Assembly: GCF_041296385.1 (NCBI RefSeq)
Contig: NW_027184061.1
Span: 1,579,501-1,643,500, forward strand
Origin: Aphelocoma coerulescens
Taxonomy: Eukaryota > Chordata > Aves > Passeriformes > Corvidae
DNA length: 64,000 nt
Direction of reading: 5' to 3'
Both the position numbers and the translations under genes were made by a program. Under the pieces are notes generated by a model. The model was not told the origin of the DNA. It saw only the letters and a program-made list of their open reading frames with translations, and did not search any database. Of the stretch, positions 17,400 through 28,501 are shown piece after piece (position 1 is the stretch's first letter; every line of letters begins with the position of its first letter).

Positions 17400-18720
17400 T
17401 TCTCGTGGCCCCGGGGCTGAGCCACAGCAGAGCCCTGGCGGAGCCCAGAGCAGCCTCAGCATCCCCAGAGCCCGGCTGCAAGGAGAGAAAGCAGAAAGCG
17501 CCCGTCAGCTGAAGGCTCCCGTCCCCCTTGTCCCAGCCGCCCGCGGTGCCCAGGCCGTGCTGGCCGTGCTCAGAGCGCTGCCCAAAGCTGCCCAGCATTG
17601 CTGCCTCTGGCAGGAGAGCAGGAGGGCAGGACACGTGCCCAGCCTGCAGCCGGCCGTGGCACAGCCACCTCCTCAGCAGCTGCCCAGAGCGGGATGCTGC
17701 TGCGCTCGCTGCCATCTCCCAAAAGCCCTTATCCCAGCCGTGCCAAGAGGACGGGCACCCACCTCACGCCTCCCGCCGCCAGAAGAAAAGCTGCTCCCAA
17801 ACGGTGCCCTCAGTCCTTCTCCAAGGGCACGTCCCATCCACGCCACAGCTGCTCCCAAGCACTTCGCCATCCGGACCAGACAGCACCTAGAACGCTTCCT
17901 TTGGAAAAACAAACCATAAATCAATGAAAAGAGATTACAGACAAAAACGGAAAACAAGGAAAAAGGTAAAAAATCTTCCCTCTGCTGGGGCCTTGGGGAA
18001 GGTCCAAGCCCGCCATGCGAGGGAAAAACCCACCCACGGGCCAGGGCAGCCCACGCTTTCTGCCTTCCCCCTGCACTGCCCCCAAAAGTCATGCTGAGCC
18101 CAAAGCCAACAAGGGCAGTGGAGCAGCCCAAGCCCTTCCTTGCCTGCAGAGCCAAGCAGCCCATGCACAGCTTCTGGTGTCCAACCTCTACTCCCACCAT
18201 GGGGCTTTGTTTGTGTCGGGCTGGCTGCCCCAGCCCCAGCCCCAGCGCGGGCCACGGTGGGTGCTGGGGGCTGTTGGCAGGGCCAGGAGCAGACTCCCAG
18301 TTCAAAACCAGCCCAGCCCATCCCCCCAGCCCTGCCAAAAAGCAGCTTGGCAGCCAACTGAAGAATTGGTTGCACCTGCCCCAGCAAAGGGGGGAACCTT
18401 TGCTTCCCGGCCAGGCTGTGCAATGCACAAATCTGGGAGCATCCCCCTGCGTGTGGACTCATCTGCAAATTCGCTGTGGAGCCTGGCTTTGGAGAAGGTG
18501 CCACAATTGAAGTCCATCATCTTCAGCTTGCCAGGTGGAGGAAGAGCTTGTCATCCTTGATGTCACCCTCCATGTCTCCAGCAGCAGCAGCCGCACCTGG
18601 CACAGCTTCTCCAGGGGCTCCTTCTTCCCTGGGGCTGGAGCAGGCTGTCAGTGCTCTGCCCAGGGCCCCGGCTGTCGCTGAAGAAGGACAAGCAAAAGCA
18701 GCTGGCGTGGGGGCCACCAG
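17400..18720 (-). pseudogene. PIM1-like kinase pseudogene, left copy
   Basis: Degenerate PIM unit on the minus strand. The end of exon 3 is recognisable at about 18,450-18,620: catalytic-loop-like GDIKDD where HRDIKxEN is expected, then a stop/frameshift, then MMDFNCG where the Mg-binding motif should be DFG, and a damaged donor (GATGAGT instead of GGTGAG) near 18,450. Sequence at 17,780-17,900 may be a decayed exon 4. Introns align with those of the intact PIM-like gene next to it. The same lesions are present at 62,560-63,880, so the gene died before the duplication. Confidence 0.7.
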
Positions 18721-18902
18721 TGCTGGGAAGAGCAGCTCAGCTCCAGCAGCAGGGCTGCGCGTGCCCAGCTGAGGAGCCCTGTGCAGCGATTCAGGCAGGA
18801 CAAAAACTCTGCCTTTCTTTGCTGCTTCCTGCCAAGGCGCGTGTGCAGCTGGAACTTACCGGCTCCCTGGGTCAAAGCGTGCGTGTGGCTCTCTCCCTTC
18901 TC

Positions 18903-21387
18903 CTACGGCACGCGAATATCCTGCATCCAGGGATCACAGGACAGGTCTTCTAATGAGGGCCTTTCCGAGGACAGCACGGATAAGCACCATCGAATGAGAT
19001 TCTGGCACTCTGCGGAGTGAAAGCAGAAAGCACCAGTCAGTTGCAGAAGGCTCCTGTCCGCTTTGCCCCACTCTTGCCATGGCCAGGCCGTGCTGCGTGT
19101 GCTCAGGGCTGTGCCTAAACTTTGCCATCAATTCTTTCTTTTGGAGGAGAGCAGGAGAGCAGGACATTGCCACCTCCTCAGCAGCTGCCAGTGTGGGATG
19201 CTCCTGAGCCCGCTGCTGTCTCCCAGCACTGCTATTCCCCCCGTGCTGCAGAGACGAGGATCCACCTGGAGAGAGCCGTCGTGGGAGCGAGAGCCGGCCC
19301 CAGGTGCTGTTCCAGCCCCTCCTGAAAGGGTGCTCCCCGCAGACCATCTGGTGCAGCACGATGCCCAGGGACCAGACGGTCGCTGCCTCGCCGTAGTACC
19401 AGCCGAACTGGGTCCATTCCGGGGGGCTGTAGGATGGTGTTCCTATGGAATAGAGATGGAGTTCTTCAGGGGGACGCTGCCTGCTCCCAGAGCCTCGCCC
19501 CAGCGTCCCTGGGCATGCGGGGGCCGCAGCAGTGGCACGCGGCGTGACCCGCTGCCCTCTGGCCAGCACCTGGGACTTGTGTACAAACTGGGGGTTGGAA
19601 AAGAAGCCGCTGGTGTCACAAGAGGGCAGCGGAAGCCCTGGCAAGGCCCGAGCATTCCATGCAAAGGAAAAACCCACTTGGTGCTGGGGAAAAACCACGC
19701 TTTCATCCTCCCTGCCTGCACTGCCCCAGAAACCATTCTTAAGCCAAGGCAACCACGGGCAGCAGAGCAGTCCGAGCCCTGTCTCGCCTGCACACCAAAC
19801 GGGCTGGAGCACAGGTTCTGGCCCCCCCTCTCTGCTACCCCCACCCACCGGTGTTTCTGTGGCACTGGCTGCCCCAGCCCCAGCGCCAGTCCTGGGCAGA
19901 GTGGCTGGCGAAGGCTGCCAGCAGGGCTGGAAGATGGCCCCTCAGCCAGCGCCGCTCAAAAGCAGCTCAGCTGAAGACTCCGGCTGCCATGACTGGCAGC
20001 AAAAGGGAGAATCCCCCCTGCCACAGCCAGCTTGGGCTGTGAGATGTTGGGCTGTGAGATGTTGGGCTGTGAGATGCTGCTACCAGGAGCCTCCCCCTGC
20101 ATGGGCTCACCTGCAAAGCTGGTGTAGGCTGCGGCTTGCAGGTAGGTGCCACAGCCAAAGTCGATGAGTTTGGCCTGCCCGGTGGCCAGGTCAACCAGGA
20201 TGTTCTCCGGTTTGATGTCCCGGTGCAGGACCCCGCAGCTGGTGCAGTGCCGCACGGCCTCCAGCACCTGGCGGAACAGGTGCCGCGCCACCTCCTCGCA
20301 CAGGAAGCCCCGTGCCCGAATGAAGTGAAGGAGGTCCTGACACCGCTCCGGGCGCTCCAGCACCATCAGCACGTTGCTGGGGAGCTCCAGCCACTCGTGG
20401 AGCTGGACGATGCCAGGGAAGCCAGCGGACACCTTGTCCAGCAGCACGATCTCCAGTGGTGCTCGGGTGCCGTCGGGCTGCGGGAGGAGCACGGTGCCGT
20501 CAGCGGGGCTGATGCCGTGCCGGGGCTCGGGAAGCCCTCAGCCAGCCGGGGACGCTCTGCGCGCTCCGCTGGCCCCACGGCCGCTCTCCCTCGAGGCGTT
20601 CTGGCGGCTTCCACCCTGCCGGGCCTCGGCTCATCCCCGCCCGTCGCGCCCCGGCTTCTCCCGCTGCCCCTCGCTCACTCACCAGCTCGCCCCAATGGCC
20701 GATGCGGTTCCGCGGCACCCATTTGATGGCCACCTGCAAGGCAAGGGGAGCAGCGGGCTGAGCTCGCCGCCCGCCGTGCCCAGCCCCATGCTCCTTCTCC
20801 TCCTCCTTTGCCCCCCGCCTCCTGCGCCCGCCGCCGGCCCCGCCACTCACCGGGGCGCCGTCCGAGAGCCGCGTGGCCGCGAAGACGCTGCCGAAGCCGC
20901 CGCGCCCCAGCAGCGAACCCAGCCGGTAGCGCTCCTTCAGGCCCTGCTGCGCCTTCCGTGCCCGCGAGACGCGGCCGTCAGCGCTCGGCCCGGGGCCAGG
21001 AACGGCCCCCGAGCGCCGCTCAACCGCCCCGGGCCGGCCATCCGCACATGGGGGCTCTTTTGGAGGGGCCACCGGCGGCTCGGGGCCGGCGGCCGCGCTC
21101 AAGAGCGGCGGAGCTCGGAGCGGGGAAGACGCTGCGGAGGCGGCGGGAGCGGCCGCGCCGCCTGTGTCCCCGGCGGGCCCCGGGAGGAGCCGAGGCCGGG
21201 GCCGGGGTCGGGGTCGGGCCAGCCGGAGCCAGGGGCTGGCGATGGTGCCCAGGAGCCAGGCACTGATGCCCGCCCAGCAGCGCCACAGCCAGGACGGCGA
21301 GAGCCGGGCGGAGGCGGGACCGCGGCGGGACGCCCGGGGACGGGGAGGGGGCAGCCCCGCCCGGGGCCGGGGGCGGGCCGGGGGCAT
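18903..21387 (-). CDS. PIM1-like serine/threonine kinase (5 coding exons)
   Basis: Minus-strand exons by splice sites and phase: 21387-20851, 20733-20683, 20477-20111, 19442-19266, 19009-18903. They sum to 1239 bp, 412 residues plus stop. Exon sizes 51, 367 and 177 bp fit the PIM1 layout. The N-terminal ~150 residues are Pro/Ala/Arg-rich with a short hydrophobic stretch. The kinase has GRGGFGSV, the Lys in VAIKWV, the PIM hinge [24 protein letters not shown] and a C-terminal DPWMQD motif. PIM kinases are constitutively active survival/proliferation kinases with no activation-loop phosphorylation requirement. The exon 4 donor is weak (GTGGAT). Upstream is a GC-rich 5' region with a 9 bp repeat. 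PIM1-like expansion is known in zebra finch; whether this copy is transcribed is unknown. Confidence 0.88.
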
Positions 21388-21533
21388 GGCCCGGCCGGGC
21401 CTGGGGAGAGGGAGGCCGCGGGAGGGGGGGTTGGGGAACCAAAGGGAGAGCGGGAGAGGGTGCGAGACACTGGGAGAGGGAGAGGAGGAGCAGGAGAAGG
21501 GACGCAGAGGGTTCTTAGACTCGCTGCTTTTGC

Positions 21534-21573
21534 GCTGCTGCCGCTGCTGCCGCTGCTGCCGCTGCTGCCGCTG
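21534..21573 (-). repeat. 9 bp CTGCTGCCG-type repeat in the PIM-like 5' region
   Basis: About four units of CTGCTGCCG upstream of the PIM-like start codon. On the minus strand the region would be 5' untranslated if translation starts at 21,387. The frame is open through it, so an N-terminal extension cannot be fully excluded. Confidence 0.8.
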
Positions 21574-21884
21574 AAGCGCTGGGAGCGTTTGTCCGCGTGT
21601 CCGTGTGTCCGGTGCCCGTGTGTCCGTTCCCCCCCGCGCGCCCCACGGCCGAGCCCCGCGCGCCCCGGGGCAGCACGGGCCGCTCCGCTCCGGGGCTGAG
21701 GCGGAGTCCCGGAGCATCTCTTGCTCCCGCAGCCACACCAAACCCGCTCGGCCATTGGCAGCAGTTTTGCACACGTTTCCCTTTGAAGGGCTCCTCTCTA
21801 CCCCCATTTCCAAGGAGTCTCCCTGCGGTTTTGGCACCTGCAGCAACAGGGCAGCGATTGGGCTTCAAACTTCAAGAATGGCAT

Positions 21885-22145
21885 GGAGGGGTTGGAGCAC
21901 GTCCAGAGATGGGAATGGAGCTGGGGAAGGCTCTGGAGGACTTCTGAGGGGCAGCTGAGGGATCTGAGGGTGCTGAGCCTGGAGGAAAGGAGGCTCAGGG
22001 GGGACCTGGCTCTCTCCAAGTCCCTGACAGGAGGGGGCAGCCAGGAGGGGTGGGGCTCTGCTCCCAAGGGAAAGCACGAGAGGAAATGGGCTCGGGGGAA
22101 CTCTTGGGGTGGATGGTGGGGAAATTCTCATCCTCCGTGTCTCGA
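21885..22145 (+). mobile_element. CR1 LINE 3' fragment
   Basis: Recognisable CR1 landmarks in plus orientation: GGCAGCTGAGGGATCTGAG, then AGCCTGGAGGAAAGGAGGCT, GGGGACCTGGCTCTCTCCAA, and AGAGGAAATGG. The 3' terminal short repeat is absent. Confidence 0.75.
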
Positions 22146-22383
22146 TAAAGGGGGAGGGGGGCAGGGGTGGGGCACGACCTGGGGACACGGGGGTGGTGAC
22201 ACTGGGCTGGGGACACGGGAAAGGGCACGGGAAGCCAAAGCCCCGCTGAGCGCTGGCGCTGGGCTGGCACGGGGTGAGCCGGCAGCAGGGGCCCGCAGCC
22301 CTGAGGGACTCGCCCTGACGGCCGGGGAGTATTGATCCTGGTCTCTAAAACATGAGACTCAATAAAATATCATTAAAATATGC

Positions 22384-22513
22384 CTCCTTCTCCTTCTCCT
22401 TCTCCTTCTCCTTCTCCTTCTCCTTCTCCTTCTCCTTCTCCTTCTCCTTCTCCTTCTCCTTCTCCTTCTCCTTCTCCTTCTCCTTCTCCTTCTCCTTCTC
22501 CTTCTCCTTCTCC
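22384..22513 (+). repeat. CTCCTT hexanucleotide microsatellite
   Basis: About 21 nearly perfect units of CTCCTT (GGAGAA-type on the other strand). ORFs across it encode only repeated dipeptides and are rejected. Confidence 0.95.
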
Positions 22514-22860
22514 TCCTCTCCCATCCCTCCTCCTGCTCCCCCCGGTCCCAGCGCCCACCCTTGGCCCCCCGTTTTCCCAGCGCGGTCGCATCCCGCGGGA
22601 GGAGCCGGGACGGAGCCGGGACAGGTCGGGCTGGGGCAGCGCTGGGCTCTGGGCCCGGCATGGGCTCCCCCCACGCGCCCCCTCCCCAAATTCCCCTGGC
22701 GGGGGGCGCTGGGGGCGAGGGGGGGCGCAGGTGGGGCCCGGGTGGGGAGCGCTGAGCGCTGCGGGTCTGCCTGGCAACTGGTGAGTCACCAGCGCCGCGC
22801 GCTCTGATTGGCTGAAGGTTGTTCAACGCCTGCTCTGATTATCTGATACTCGCGGGGAAT
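22510..22860 (+). promoter_or_regulatory. Orphan MHC class II-type promoter, X-Y module at 22,770-22,813
   Basis: X1-like CCTGGCAACTGGTG (22,770-22,783) overlaps an X2-like TGAGTCA. A Y box CTGATTGGCT (22,804-22,813) follows after exactly 20 bases, the X1-Y distance found in class II promoters, where RFX, CREB-type factors and NF-Y bind cooperatively with CIITA. The module points rightwards, but no class II gene follows in plus orientation. The whole block is homologous to 35,025-35,440. A plus-strand AATAAA at 23,091-23,096 lies only 280 bp downstream. Confidence 0.7.
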
Positions 22861-23257
22861 TTTGGTTGGTCGTTGGGGGCTGTGGGGCGGCTTAGGGGGG
22901 GGTCTCTGCGCCTTTGGGGTTCGCTGGTGCCGATTTGGGGTTCACGTGTTTCCCAACGACCCCCCGGGGGGGGGTGACACAGGGGTGACACACGGGGGTC
23001 CCCATTCCCGATCCATCCTGGGGCCGGTTCTGCCCCCCCCACTCCTGGTCCCCCCGCGGGATCCCCCAAAGTCCCTTCCCACTGTTGCCCAATAAACGGG
23101 ACCGGGGCGAACTGGGAACACTGGGAGCAGCCGGGCAGGGGCAGAGTGACAGCGAGGCTGGGGGGGACACACGACCCCCCCAAAATCATCGCGGGGATGG
23201 AGCGAGGGGTCCCGGCCGGGCCCGAGGCCACGGGGAGGGGCTGCGGCCGCCGGCGGC

Positions 23258-23438
23258 TCAGGAGCTCTGTGGGCAGAGCAAACCGGGCTGGGGGGCCCCG
23301 GGGGGAGCACAGAGCTCCGGGGGAGGGGGGACACGACCCCCGGGCCCCTCCCGTCACCTGCTTGCGCAGGTAGAAGCCGAGCCCCAGCGCCAGGAAGATG
23401 AAGCCCAACACGAAGCCCCCGATCCCCGTCAGCATCTT
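23258..23438 (-). pseudogene. MHC class II B chain, last two coding exons only
   Basis: On the minus strand, 23,438-23,358 encodes KMLTGIGGFV then a hydrophobic helix ending FYLRKQ, the connecting/transmembrane exon of avian class II beta chains. It is followed by a GTGACG donor. An acceptor (GCCCACAG) then leads into a terminal exon at 23,266-23,258 reading Ser-Ser-stop, as in other passerine class II B tails. The start of the transmembrane exon lacks the usual upstream residues. No leader, beta-1 or beta-2 (Ig) exon is found upstream (up to ~25.5 kb); instead a minisatellite follows. It is a truncated gene remnant. Confidence 0.7.
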
Positions 23439-23509
23439 GGGGGGGCGGGGGGCAGCTTTGGGGGGTGGAGGGCAGAAGGATCCGGGAAACGGCGGCGGCT
23501 GCCGGGAAG

Positions 23510-24215
23510 GGACCGGAATGGACTGGGACAGAATGGGATGGACTGGGACAGAATGGGACACCAGGATACACTGGGACCAGGATCAGGACTGTGCAGGGCC
23601 AGATTTGGGACACCAGGGATTATACTGGGATATATTGGGACCACACTGAGGGCTCCTGGGAACATGCTGAGGCCCAATGGGTGCTGCTGGGATATACTGG
23701 GAGTGATTTGCATCATACTGAGACTGACTGGAATCATTCTGGGAGTGACTGGAACCACAGTGGTGGTGAAAGGGTGCAATTGGAAAGATGCAGGGGGCAA
23801 CTGGGATCATCCTGGGAGCAGCTGGCCCATACTGGGGTCATACTGGGATCATACTGGGAGTGACAGGGTCATGTTGGAGTGACTGGCATAGTTCTGGGAA
23901 TATCTGGAAGTGACTGGGATCATACTGGGGGTGACAGGAATCAATCCAGACTCATACGGGGAAGTTACCTGGAATCATCCTGGGGGTGACTGGACTCATA
24001 CTGGGATCATGCTTAGAGCAACTGGGACCATGATGGGGGCAAAAGGCATCATAGAGGGACTGACTGGGAGTGACTGGGTTCATACTGGAAGGGACTGGAG
24101 CCGTACCTGACTCCTACTGGAAGGGACTGAGAGTGAAAGGAACCATGCTGGGCATGACTGGGAACAACTAGAACCATGTTGGGGGCAACTGGGATCTTAT
24201 TGGGAGTGACTGGGA
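23510..24215 (+). repeat. Degenerate ~20-40 bp minisatellite of the ACTGGGATCATACTGGGAG type
   Basis: Irregular tandem array built from ACTGGGA, ATCATACTGGGA and GTGACTGG modules. It lies directly upstream (minus sense) of the MHC class II B exons. The same family appears inverted at 50,935-51,195. Confidence 0.85.
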
Positions 24216-25764
24216 TTATAAAAGCTTGAGTGGAGTTCTTATCCCGTGACATTCCCGGGGAGCAGCGGCAGCTCCGCGCCCCCAGCCCGGGGGGTGGGAG
24301 CAGGGGAACCGCTGGCAGCACCTTCGGGGTGCAGCCGAGGGCTGGGGGGCTCCTCCCCCACTTCATTTTCTCTGCCCAGTTCAAATCATCCCCTCTCATT
24401 CAAATCCCCTCCATTCACATCTTCTCCCCACCATTAAAGTTTCCTTGGCCCAATTCAACTTTTCTCCCCAGTTAAGCCCTGAGGCCCTTCCCCTCCTCCC
24501 GGCAGGACCCGGCCAGGACCTTCTGGAAACAGCAGCGGGAAGAGTTCCAAAATTCCTCATTGCTTCCATCGATTTCCTTGGTTTCCGGGCATTTTCCTGC
24601 GGCTGCTCCGGGCCATGGCTGAGGGGTCCCCTCGGGCTCCAGCCCCTTTCCAGCCCCTTTTGCCAGCTCTTTTCCTCAGCTGACCCAAAGCTGCGGATTT
24701 TGGGGGGGGGGGAAGAGTCGCTCTGCTCGGGGGTCCCCGTGGTGCCCCAGGGAGGCCCTGAGGCCGCAGCGTGGTTCCCTCGGGCCCCTTGGAGCGTTTG
24801 GAATCTCCAACTCTCAGCAATCGCTGTCTGTGGCATTCAATCCCCCCTGCAGGGTTTTCCCCCAGACCGGCTTTCTTTCCAGAGGGTTTTGTGGTTTCGC
24901 TTCCAGCCGGGGCCTGAGGGCACCGGAGCGGCCGCGGGTGCCGGGGCAGGAAGGGCTGAGGGACAGCAGCGCCCCACAAACCTCCGGGAGGGGGACAAGG
25001 GCTGGAGGGGGCAAAGAGAGAATAAACACGAGATTTTAGAAAAAGAAAAAAAATCCAGTAAAATATAGATGATATCTAAAATATAATAAAAAGAGCTCTG
25101 AAAAAAGAAAGTAACAGCAGAGCTTCTTCTCCTGGGACTTTGGGTTTCTTGTCCAAGCTCCGAGCTGGGTCTGAGCCAGAAACCAGTGGCTGGGAGAGAC
25201 ATTGCTGCTGAAGGGCTTCCTATGGCCAGAACTAAAGTGTCGAGTATCAAGGAACAGCTTGAGAGGTCACAGAAGGGCCAGCGCTCCCGTTGGATTCCCT
25301 CGTTTGAAGCTGAAAGTGGAGCTCCATCTGTGACTCTGCTTTGTAAGGACTTAATGTAAAACTCCAGAGCAATCCCCGTTTCCCTCCCTCCTCTGGCCAG
25401 CGGCGCACGGAGAAGGGATGGGAGTTTCGGTGAGTCCGTGCTTCCCCCTGAGGGACAGGAATCCTTGCCGTGTCCAGCGGGGGTCCCTCCCCAGCCGTGC
25501 GGTCACTCCCCGGCCCGGCCCTGAGGCGCGGGGCAGTCGCGGGGCAGCCGCGCTCCGGCCCCGTCAGCGGCAGCGCCGCTTCGTGCCGGGCAGGAGCGGC
25601 AGAAGGAGCCGGGCGGCGGCGGGGGCTGAATCCCGGCAGGAGGAGGAAGAAGAAGAGGAAGAAGGGGCCGGGTCGGCCTGCGGTGTCCGATGGCCGGGGA
25701 GCAGCGGGGAGGCCTCGGGGAGCGGCGGCGGGCGGGGCTCTGTTGGAGCTGCCCCGAGGGGTTT
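24216..25764. other. No recognisable gene
   Basis: Mixed sequence with an AT-rich island (25,020-25,110, with AATAAA-like signals) and rising G+C towards 25.7 kb. Open frames on both strands show no domain, splice logic or family resemblance. Confidence 0.5.
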
Positions 25765-26180
25765 GTGCCGCGCCGGGTCCCTGAAGGAGCCGCTCAGCGG
25801 GACGGGCGAGCTGGGAACGAAAGGAAATACAGAGAAAAGAATAAAATAGAACCAAAGAGCCGCACCGAGAGGCGTCTCCCCCGCCCGCGTCTGAAGGAGC
25901 TGCACCGAGGGACGGGCGGAGGGTGAGTAGAATAAATTCCAGAGAATGGAGTTAAATAGACTAAAAAACTGCACCGGGATGTCCGCTGCGCCCGGTGTCA
26001 CTGACGAGCCGCACGGCGGGACGGGCGCTGTCGGGTGTGGCCAGAAGGGCAGCGCCGAGGAGGGTGAGAGGTGAGAACAGAAAAAACAATAGAGAGAATA
26101 GAATAAAATGCAATGAAAAAGCCTCACCCGGGGATCTCCGCAGCCCCGTGTCCCTGAAGGAGGCGCAGCGAGGGACGGGC
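25765..26180 (+). repeat. Imperfect ~120 bp tandem repeats
   Basis: About four diverged units, each combining a GC-rich part (CTGAAGGAGC then a CACCGAGGGACGGGCG-like stretch) with an A-rich part (GAGAATAGAATAAAA-like). Confidence 0.65.
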
Positions 26181-26317
26181 GGGGCGCGGCCCGGATCGAG
26201 CCCCTCCAGCTGCGCCTCGAGCGGCGACCCCGCGGGACCGCGCCGGGGCCGGGCGGCGGCGGCAGCCGGAGCCGGGAAAGCGGCTTGGAGCGGCGGAGAC
26301 GAGCGGGGGGTTCCCCT

Positions 26318-26600
26318 CAGCTCCGCTCAGCCCTCGGGCACCGGGGGGTTCCGGGGGTTGTTCCCGACCAGCTCCGCTCAGCCCTCGGACACCGGGGGGT
26401 TCCGGGGGTTGTTCCCGACCAGCTCCGCTCGGCCCTCGGGCACCGGGGGGTTCCGGGGGTTGTTCCCCACCAGCTCCGCTCAGCCCTCGGGCACCGGGGG
26501 GTTCCGGGGGTTGTTCCCGACCAGCTCCGCTCAGCCCTCGGGCACCGGGGGGTTCCGGGGGTTGTTCCCCACCAGCTCCGCTCAGCCCTCGGGCACCGCG
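26318..26600 (+). repeat. 51 bp minisatellite, about 5.5 units
   Basis: CAGCTCCGCTCAGCCCTCGG recurs at 26,318, 26,369, 26,420, 26,471, 26,522 and 26,573, giving a 51 bp period. Units alternate between TTCCCGAC and TTCCCCAC near their ends. The period is a multiple of three, so frames stay open on both strands. No coding role is supported. It is followed to 27,060 by GC-rich sequence with no gene. Confidence 0.9.
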
Positions 26601-27061
26601 CTGGGGTCGCCGCGCACTTTTCACCTCCGGCCGCCCCCACGGGCCGGGCCCCGCGGCTCCCGCTGCCGCCACCTCGGCCCCGCCGTGCCCAGAAACCACG
26701 AAAAATCGCTGGCATGCACTAAAAAAGCTTTTCGTGCGCAGCGATGGGTGCGGGGGGAGTCCTTATGAACTCCCCTCCCCTCAGACCCTCCCGGGCACCG
26801 CCGGGCATTAGCGCAGCTCCCGGGGCCGGGTCCCGGCCACACTTGGGTATTAAATCCGACAGATCTGAGGAGCGGGCACAGCCCTAGAAACCAGGGCTTT
26901 GCCTTCGGGAGCTTGGAGCGGCACGAGGGGGATAAAGGGCCCCCTGCGTGCCCCGATGCCTCCTGAAGCAGCTCTGGCCCCCTAAGAACGAGGCTGTATT
27001 TGGGAGAGGGAGGATGGCTGGGATGGGATCTTGAATGAGACAGACACATGTTGGGATGAAG

Positions 27062-28440
27062 AGGTTTGAAGGGGTCCTGTCACTGAGGAGGTTTTGGGGC
27101 ACCCTCCTGCAGGAACTCAAGATTTTCAATCATGGCACCATCCATACGCCTTTCCCAACCCGCTTGCCATAGCAGTCTCTGTGTGGGTTTCAAAAAGATT
27201 TCTGCCAGCTTTCTACAGTCAAACGGAGTCATTAAACCACTCGTAAAAATATGGTGCAACAAAGTTTGCACGTACGGGTTGGTTAATCCATACTGCATCC
27301 CAGCTTTTTCTCCTTTTCGGATGAGCTTCCAATTGAGCCCCGCCCACTGGCGTTGGTTCGGATTACTGGGGGCAGCAATTCCCGGGAACGCTTGTGAAAT
27401 AAATTCACCCTCAATCAAAGCCTCCCGTATGATTCCCTGCCACCGCCGAGCAGGTTTGTCGGAAGCAGGGCGGCTTGGGGAGCCGTGGGCAGGACTTTCT
27501 TTTTTCCGCTCCGGCCTTTGAGCCGGGGGATCAGTCGTTCTTCGCATTCCCCGGCTCTGCTCGAGCTTTTGCCCCGGTTGGAATTTCCCCGCATCCCCTT
27601 CTCGCTCCCGCGGTTTTCCCCCTTCTCTGTTCGCCAAACTGTTTCCTCGGCAGGAGTCACAGGGCGGACGGACCCCCACCGGGGCCACCCCCCCGGGGAG
27701 CCGGGCCCGCGATCCCCGTGGCCAACGCGGACCGAAGACTCGGCACCGCGACACACATTCAGCAGCTGATTCAGGATTCTCTCTCCCCTCCGCCACCAGC
27801 AGCGGTTTCCGCTTTTCTCTTTCTTTCTCCTGCCGCTTGTGTTCTCAAAGCGGCTCAATCGCTCTGCCTTTGAACACCCGCCGTTCGCATTGGAATCCCT
27901 GCTCTGGCTAAGCCGCGGTGAGGCAGACGGCGATGGGGGCAGCGGGGGACACACACGCCCCCCCAGTGCTAAAGTTAACTCTTCGGGGGACACCACGGGA
28001 CACCTCCTAGGCAGTTCTGGTGCTTGCGGAGAGGGAGCTCATCCACTTCCATTTTCTCTGGTTCTGGCGCAGGCTGCGGAGCCTGTAACTCCGTCTCCGC
28101 GGGTGCAGAAGGCAGGGACGGTATAACTGGGTCTACTCCCCCAAAGAATTCTTGTGCTTACGTGGGAAAGGCAGCCGCGGGACGGCCTGGCTCTAGACGG
28201 GCTGCTGCCCCTACCGCAGCTGTTTTTTCTGCCTCTATTTGCCTCAGCGCCGTTATTATTAACTTCCATAGCGTACTAAGCCCCTTAGTCTCTTTTAATC
28301 CATTGCTTACGGCATCCCAGAGAGTGATTCCCAGCCTTTCCCACTCAAGAGTGCTGAGAACGCTCCCGTTGGTGGCAAAAAATCCTCTCTCCCAACCCCA
28401 TCTTAACAGTCTTTTCAAGACCTCCGGGTCACGCTTCTCT
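27062..28440 (-). pseudogene. Older class II-type retrovirus gag (matrix and capsid), minus strand
   Basis: At 28,418-28,158 a frame encodes a matrix-like helical domain. At about 27,500-27,080 another frame encodes a capsid with the major-homology-type segment (LAEIFLKPTQRLLWQAGWE). The two are in different frames, and no in-frame ATG precedes the matrix part (a stop lies just upstream), so the gene is broken. The element's leader and LTR lie at 30,769-31,300, separated by the younger provirus inserted at 28,502. No pol follows below 27,062. Confidence 0.75.
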
Positions 28441-28495
28441 TAAAGAGAATATGCTGGAGGACCCTGAACATGGCCTGCTCCTCTTTCGACAGACC

Positions 28496-28501
28496 CTTCC
28501 C
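28496..28501 (+). repeat. Target-site duplication CTTCCC, left
   Basis: Matches 30,769-30,774 exactly. Six bases is the length made by alpha- and betaretroviral-type integrases. Confidence 0.85.

Noticed and set aside
20374..21699. A 441-codon plus-strand ORF
   Set aside because: Antisense shadow of PIM exons 1-3 in GC-rich DNA.
22352..22826. Ser/Phe or Arg/Glu repeat ORFs
   Set aside because: Generated by the CTCCTT microsatellite.
22860..23260. A plus-strand MHC class II gene downstream of the X-Y module
   Set aside because: No leader, beta-1 or beta-2 exon in plus orientation; the only class II exons are on the minus strand.
23085..23882. A 265-codon plus-strand ORF
   Set aside because: Antisense to the MHC exon fragment and running into the minisatellite; the product is low-complexity.
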